From positions 1 through 8,777 of the forward strand of contig CAYOQB010000194.1 of the NCBI GenBank assembly GCA_964406035.1: a stretch of DNA of 8,777 nt, in the 5' to 3' direction. Below, in pieces: positions 5,354 to 8,777 of this stretch. Numbering within the stretch: position 1 is the stretch's first letter; the number at the start of each line of letters is the position of its first letter. The position numbers and the translations under genes were made by a program. This stretch comes from JAIEPW01 sp964406035. GTDB lineage: Bacteria > Acidobacteriota > Terriglobia > Bryobacterales > Bryobacteraceae. Below the pieces are notes generated by a model that was not told where the DNA came from, made no database searches, and worked only from the letters and a program-made list of their open reading frames with translations.

Positions 5354-7512
5354 GTCTCTCAGCGCGGGATCAAATCCGCCTCAATAAAAATCAAGTGATT
5401 GATAACCTTCAAGTTCCGGCGTCCTCCTGGCGGTTTGGGGAGTTCCGTCTGGACGCCGCACGGCGGCGTCTGGAGCACAACGGAGCGCAGGTCAACATCA
5501 CCCCGAAGCAGTTCGAGGTTCTCCACCTGCTGATCCGCAACGCTCCACGCGTGGTCACCCGCGAGGAGTTTGTCGCCCAGGTGTGGGCAGGCCGCGCGGT
5601 GGAGGATTCGAACCTCACGCAGACAATCTTCGTGGTGCGAAAGCTGCTCGGCGAGCAACCTGGCGGCGGCAGTTGGATTGTCACCGTTCCGGGACAGGGC
5701 TATGCGTTCGCGGGGGATTTGCGGCCCGAAACCGCGCCCGTCAGCCTGCCGCGGGCACGACTCCGCTGGTGGTGGCTCGCGGCCGTAGCCTGCGCCTCTA
5801 TCGTGGTGATCCTCTTACTTCGCCGGACCGGGGCCGCCCCCCAGGCGCCGGCGCAGGCCGCGCCTATCACCGCCTTTGCCGGACGGGAGATGTGGCCGGC
5901 GTTTTCCCCCGACGGGGCGAAGTTGTACTTCATTTGGGAGAAGAAGCCGGGTGAGTCGGAGATCCACGGAATGGAGTTGGGCTCCGGGCGCGCGGCGGCG
6001 GTGACCCAGACCGGGGAGCCCAAGGGCCACCTCGCGTTGTCTCCCGACGGCCTCACGCTGGCGTACTTCGCCGACACCTCGGACGGCACGGAAGTCCGCG
6101 CTATCCCCGCCGCTGGAGGCCAGCCTCGTACCGTCGCCCGCGAAGCGGCCGCGTTTCCCTTCGATCGCGGCTGCATGCTCACTTGGACTCCGGATGGCCA
6201 ATCCGTTGTTTTTGTGCGGGTTCGCGAGGGTGCCCGGTCGCAGTTGGTGAGAGTTTCCATCCCCGGCGGCAGCGAGCATCCGGTGACGGACCTGGTCAGC
6301 GACTATCCCTATGACACCAACCCCGCATACTCGCCGGACGGCAAAACGCTGGCTTTCGTGCGCTGGTCCGGCTTCGCCATTGCGGATGTGTGGATCGCTC
6401 CGTGCGGTCCGGATGGCAGTGCCATCGCGCAGCCCCGCCCCCTGACCCGGGAAGGGAAGCGAATCCAGGGAATTGCGTGGTCCGCGGATTCTCGCGCTAT
6501 CGTGGTCGCGCTGCAAAAGGAGCGGCTTCCAGCCCTTTGGCGGTTTCAACTCGATCGCGCGGCGGCGGAGCCCGTTCCGGGGACCGGCGTTCCCGCGATG
6601 CACCCAGCGATCTCACCGGCTGGGGAGCGTTTGGCCTATGTCTCGGAAACCTCCTCACAGTCTTTATGGGAAATGGATGTCCCGGTTCCAGGCCGCGCCG
6701 CGCCGCAGCCCCGCCTGATCACGGAGTCCACGTTCGTCGATCACGGCCCCGCCTACTCTCCGGACGGCAGGTGGCTGGCATTCTACTCGACTCGATCGGG
6801 CAATTACGAGGTCTGGCGGACCTCGCTGGATGGCAAGGATGTGCGCCAGTTGACCTTCAAGAAGGCCTTCGCCGGTGCGCCGCACTGGTCTCCCGACGGA
6901 AGTCTGCTGGCATATGACGGCCGCGACCGCATTTCTGACATCGAGATCGTGCCCGCAGCCGGAGGGGCGATCCGGAGAGTCGCCGCGACTCCCGAGGAAG
7001 AAGCCGTGCCCAGCTTTTCCCGCGACGGGCAGTCGCTTTATTTCGCATCCAACCGGAACGGCCGGATGCAGGTATGGAAGTCGCGTTTGGACGGTTCCGA
7101 ACCGCGTCTGCTCTCAGCCGGAGAGGGCTTCAACACCGTCGAATGGTCGGACGGGTATGTGTACTTCGCGCGCCGCCGCATCCGTCCGGAAATCTGGCGA
7201 GTGCCGGCCGGAGGAGGGCCGGAACAGCCGGTCCTGACTTCGGAGCCGCTGCCTTCCTTGTGGGCGTACTGGCGATTGGCCCCCCAGGGGATCTACTTCG
7301 TGTCACGCCCTCGCGCCTCGAGCCTGGGCCCGTCGGAGCACTCTCTGTACCTGCTGCCATGGGGAGCCAAGGCGGTTCAGTGGCTCGGCACGATGCCCGA
7401 TGGTTTGCCTGTGGAACCAGGACTGGCGGTCTCGCCTGACGGCAAACGGGTTGCCTTCCCGCGAATGACGCAGCCCCGGAGCGATCTGATGCTGGCGGAG
7501 GGATTCCGTTGA
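5332..7512 (+). CDS. Membrane-anchored winged-helix regulator with PD40/TolB-like propeller
   Basis: This 726-residue one-component regulator has three parts. An OmpR/CadC-type winged helix spans about residues 33-127 (WRFGEFRLD..., ITPKQFEVLHLLIRN, a recognition helix in EDSNLTQTIFVVRKLLGE, and the wing VTVPGQGYAF). A single membrane segment lies at about 145-163 (RWWWLAAVACASIVVILLL). The rest is an extracytoplasmic WD40-like propeller with at least nine PD40 motifs of the form (F/Y/W)SPDGxxLAF, including YSPDGKTLAFV, YSPDGRWLAFYS, WSPDGSLLAYD and FSRDGQSLYFASN. In this architecture the DNA-binding head stays in the cytoplasm and the propeller is thought to sense ligands or proteins across the membrane. 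The target genes are unknown; the divergent ScyD-like gene is the obvious candidate. The start is uncertain: ATG 5332 has AGGGA 9 bases upstream, but codons up to about 5403 are AT-rich and unlike the rest. GTG 5395 would leave a more usual short lead into the winged helix. No partner kinase or sigma factor is nearby. Confidence 0.9.
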   Translation: MPSTAISCLSARDQIRLNKNQVIDNLQVPASSWRFGEFRLDAARRRLEHNGAQVNITPKQFEVLHLLIRNAPRVVTREEFVAQVWAGRAVEDSNLTQTIFVVRKLLGEQPGGGSWIVTVPGQGYAFAGDLRPETAPVSLPRARLRWWWLAAVACASIVVILLLRRTGAAPQAPAQAAPITAFAGREMWPAFSPDGAKLYFIWEKKPGESEIHGMELGSGRAAAVTQTGEPKGHLALSPDGLTLAYFADTSDGTEVRAIPAAGGQPRTVAREAAAFPFDRGCMLTWTPDGQSVVFVRVREGARSQLVRVSIPGGSEHPVTDLVSDYPYDTNPAYSPDGKTLAFVRWSGFAIADVWIAPCGPDGSAIAQPRPLTREGKRIQGIAWSADSRAIVVALQKERLPALWRFQLDRAAAEPVPGTGVPAMHPAISPAGERLAYVSETSSQSLWEMDVPVPGRAAPQPRLITESTFVDHGPAYSPDGRWLAFYSTRSGNYEVWRTSLDGKDVRQLTFKKAFAGAPHWSPDGSLLAYDGRDRISDIEIVPAAGGAIRRVAATPEEEAVPSFSRDGQSLYFASNRNGRMQVWKSRLDGSEPRLLSAGEGFNTVEWSDGYVYFARRRIRPEIWRVPAGGGPEQPVLTSEPLPSLWAYWRLAPQGIYFVSRPRASSLGPSEHSLYLLPWGAKAVQWLGTMPDGLPVEPGLAVSPDGKRVAFPRMTQPRSDLMLAEGFR

Positions 7513-7523
7513 GTACAAATCTC

Positions 7524-7552
7524 TTGACAACTTAATTGGTCAAGACCATAAT
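7524..7552 (+). promoter_or_regulatory. Near-consensus sigma-70 promoter of the ArsR-AHSA1 operon with overlapping operator dyads
   Basis: TTGACA (7524-7529, perfect -35) is followed by a 17-bp spacer and CATAAT (7547-7552, five of six -10 bases). Transcription would start at about 7558-7560. Two dyads sit inside it: an imperfect 20-bp one, 7524-7543, with TTGAC/GTCAA arms and a TTAA centre, and a perfect TGGTC-AA-GACCA at 7537-7548. A further TTGAC half-site is at 7552-7556. A repressor bound here would block polymerase, so autoregulation by the ArsR-like product is likely (inference). Confidence 0.72.
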
Positions 7553-7559
7553 TGACTGC

Positions 7560-8177
7560 GTGATCCCTCTCCAGGTCATACAGTCGCCCGAGGTCGCGTC
7601 CGTTCTCCTCAAACCGGAGCGCCTCAAAATGCTCGAACTCCTGCGCGAGCCCGATAGCGCCACGGGCATCGGCAGGAAAATGAACCTCGCCCGGCAGTCG
7701 GTCAACTACCACCTGCGGGACCTGGAAAAGCATGGTCTGGTTCGCTTTGTCGAAAACCGGACCAAGGGCAACTGTGTCGAACGGGTGCTGCAGGCCACGG
7801 CGCGCAGTTACGTCGTGTCGCCGGCGGCTCTCGATCGTCTGGGGCAGGATCCGGAAACCCTTCGCGACCGCTTCTCCTCGGCCTACCTGGTGCGGGCAGC
7901 CGCGAGCGCGATCAACGAAGTCACGCGGGCGCGGGAGCGCGCCGGCGAGGCAGGGAAGCAGATCGCGACCCTCACGCTGGAAGCCGACATCCGCTTCCGC
8001 AGCGCCGAGGAGCGCGCCAGTTTCGCCGAGGAGCTCACCGCATCCATCGCGGCGCTGGTTGCGAAGTATCACAGCGACAGTGCGGCAGACGGGCGGACCT
8101 TCCGCCTGCTGTTGGGGTCGTATCCGAAACTCAGCCAACCGGCCGGGCCCGCTGCGGCCACGGTCAATCTGGAGTAA
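7560..8177 (+). CDS. ArsR-family-like winged-helix transcriptional regulator
   Basis: This 205-residue cytoplasmic DNA-binding protein has an N-terminal ArsR/HTH_20-type winged helix at about residues 10-80. It shows VLLKPERLKMLELLREPDSA, then the helix-turn-helix IGRKMNLARQSVNYHLRDLE with the recognition helix around 44-57, and the HGLVRFVEN wing. The remaining 125 residues have no recognised domain; a run around 145-172 rich in Ala, Glu and Arg is probably helical and may mediate dimerisation or effector binding. There are no clustered cysteines or histidines of the metal-sensing ArsR type. The open frame reaches back to TTG 7536, but that codon lies between the -35 and -10 boxes, so GTG 7560 is preferred. 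It would be nearly at the 5' end of the mRNA and has no Shine-Dalgarno site. The next gene starts 5 bp after the stop. ArsR/AHSA1 pairs are a recurrent operon type in bacteria. Confidence 0.87.
   Translation: MIPLQVIQSPEVASVLLKPERLKMLELLREPDSATGIGRKMNLARQSVNYHLRDLEKHGLVRFVENRTKGNCVERVLQATARSYVVSPAALDRLGQDPETLRDRFSSAYLVRAAASAINEVTRARERAGEAGKQIATLTLEADIRFRSAEERASFAEELTASIAALVAKYHSDSAADGRTFRLLLGSYPKLSQPAGPAAATVNLE
8171..8174 (+). promoter_or_regulatory. Ribosome binding site within the end of the regulator gene
   Basis: GGAG lies in the last sense codons of the upstream regulator, whose TAA is 8175-8177, and 8 bases before the ATG at 8183. This arrangement implies translational coupling of the two genes and fixes the start of the AHSA1-type protein. 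Confidence 0.6.
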
Positions 8178-8182
8178 TCAAC

Positions 8183-8777
8183 ATGGAACAAGCAGTAATG
8201 CCGGTGGAGAAGCGCGCGCACGAAACCGTAATCGAAATCGATGCGAGCATCCTGGACGTTTGGCGGGCGATCACGGATCCGGAGTGGATCTCCAAGTGGT
8301 TCGCGCCGGTGATGAAAGTCGAGCCCGGCGCGGGCGGCTACATGATCGCGGACTGGGGTCCGGGCATGGAATGGAAGACCATGATCGAGGCCTGGGAGCC
8401 GGAGCGCCGGCTGACCACGGCCGAGACCCGCGATCGCGTCTTCGCGCCCGTGGACGCCGACAAAATGCAGCCCTGCCGGCTGGTTCAGGACTGGACCCTG
8501 GAATCGAAGGAGGGTCGCACGGTTCTCCGCCTGGTTCATTCGGGCTTCGGCTCGGGCGACGGTTGGGATCATGAATTCGAAGGCACGCGCGAAGGCTGGT
8601 GCGGCTGCTTCTTCCGCCTGAAAACCTGGATGGAGGGTCACCGCAACGACAGCGTCCACAACCGCATCGTCACCCGCCTGTGCCCCGGTCTGGAGCCCGA
8701 AGCAGCGCTGGCGCGAATCGAGCCGGAAGCGGGTCCCCTGCGCGTGCACCTGCGGGACCGCCTGCACCTGTGCGGTA
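8183..8777 (+). CDS. AHSA1/SRPBCC-domain protein, 3' end outside the window
   Basis: The frame starting at ATG 8183 stays open to the window edge, giving 198 complete residues without a stop. Residues about 12-152 form an AHSA1-type START/SRPBCC (Bet v 1-like) domain. The opening strand is HETVIEIDASILDVWRAITD, followed by PEWISKWFAPVMKVEPGAGG, WEPERRLTT, the strands WTLESKEGRTVLRLVHSGFG, and the last helix EGWCGCFFRLKTWMEGH. The fold encloses a hydrophobic cavity that binds small lipophilic ligands; the bacterial proteins are mostly of unknown function despite the Hsp90-activator name. A Trp-Cys-Gly-Cys sequence sits at the start of the final helix (139-142). The domain usually ends here, yet about 45 more residues follow (EPEAALARIEPEAGPLRVHL and onward), so an extra C-terminal region exists. 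It is co-transcribed with the ArsR-like regulator, its likely controller. Confidence 0.88.
   Translation, partial: MEQAVMPVEKRAHETVIEIDASILDVWRAITDPEWISKWFAPVMKVEPGAGGYMIADWGPGMEWKTMIEAWEPERRLTTAETRDRVFAPVDADKMQPCRLVQDWTLESKEGRTVLRLVHSGFGSGDGWDHEFEGTREGWCGCFFRLKTWMEGHRNDSVHNRIVTRLCPGLEPEAALARIEPEAGPLRVHLRDRLHLCG

Noticed and set aside
7732..8574. 280-codon open frame overlapping the ArsR-like and AHSA1-type genes
   Set aside because: It is a shifted-frame shadow rich in Arg, Ala and Gly that covers two genes with clear domains and good start signals.

Overview
The window looks like a chromosomal segment of an Acidobacteriota bacterium, most plausibly from the Solibacteres/Bryobacterales side. 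This is inferred from gene style, not from a marker gene. The DNA is GC-rich. It carries a winged-helix/transmembrane/PD40-propeller regulator and a ScyD/ScyE-like secreted propeller, both of which I associate with acidobacterial genomes, and an ArsR-type regulator paired with an AHSA1/SRPBCC protein. No rRNA, tRNA, CRISPR array or intact mobile element is visible.

Layout, left to right. (1) At 166-762 lies a cytoplasmic four-repeat SEL1 protein with a strong ribosome binding site; its base composition looks less GC-rich than the rest. (2) At about 796-1120 is the decayed 3' end of a REP-associated tyrosine transposase (RAYT) on the minus strand. It can be read through two frameshifts and one stop, and a REP-like hairpin follows its stop codon. 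(3) A secreted DinB-fold protein (minus, 1147-1746) is divergent from a class II fumarase (plus, 1800-3116). (4) A hairpin and a possible 29-codon leader ORF with a good ribosome binding site separate fumC from an Mrp/ApbC-type P-loop ATPase (3287-4114). That ATPase has no N-terminal DUF59 domain and no cysteine at all. (5) A secreted ScyD-like propeller protein (minus, 4121-5269) converges on mrp with a 6-bp gap and diverges from a 726-residue membrane-anchored winged-helix regulator (plus, 5332-7512). The short divergent region holds a perfect 7-bp dyad. (6) A two-gene operon starts at 7560: an ArsR-like winged-helix regulator followed after 5 bp by an AHSA1-type protein that runs off the window. 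A near-consensus sigma-70 promoter (TTGACA-17-CATAAT) with overlapping dyads precedes it and implies a nearly leaderless mRNA.

How the genes work together. Fumarase (TCA cycle) and Mrp (Fe-S cluster or ATPase maintenance) are housekeeping genes. The DinB and ScyD-like proteins are exported. The propeller regulator has a cytoplasmic DNA-binding head and an extracytoplasmic propeller, and its placement suggests it may sense the envelope and control the divergent secreted propeller gene (inference). The ArsR/AHSA1 pair looks like a self-contained autoregulated operon. I do not see a clear-cut new defence or mobile system. The points most worth checking are the regulatory architectures at 5300-5403 and 7524-7560, the cysteine-free Mrp with its leader ORF, and the RAYT relic.
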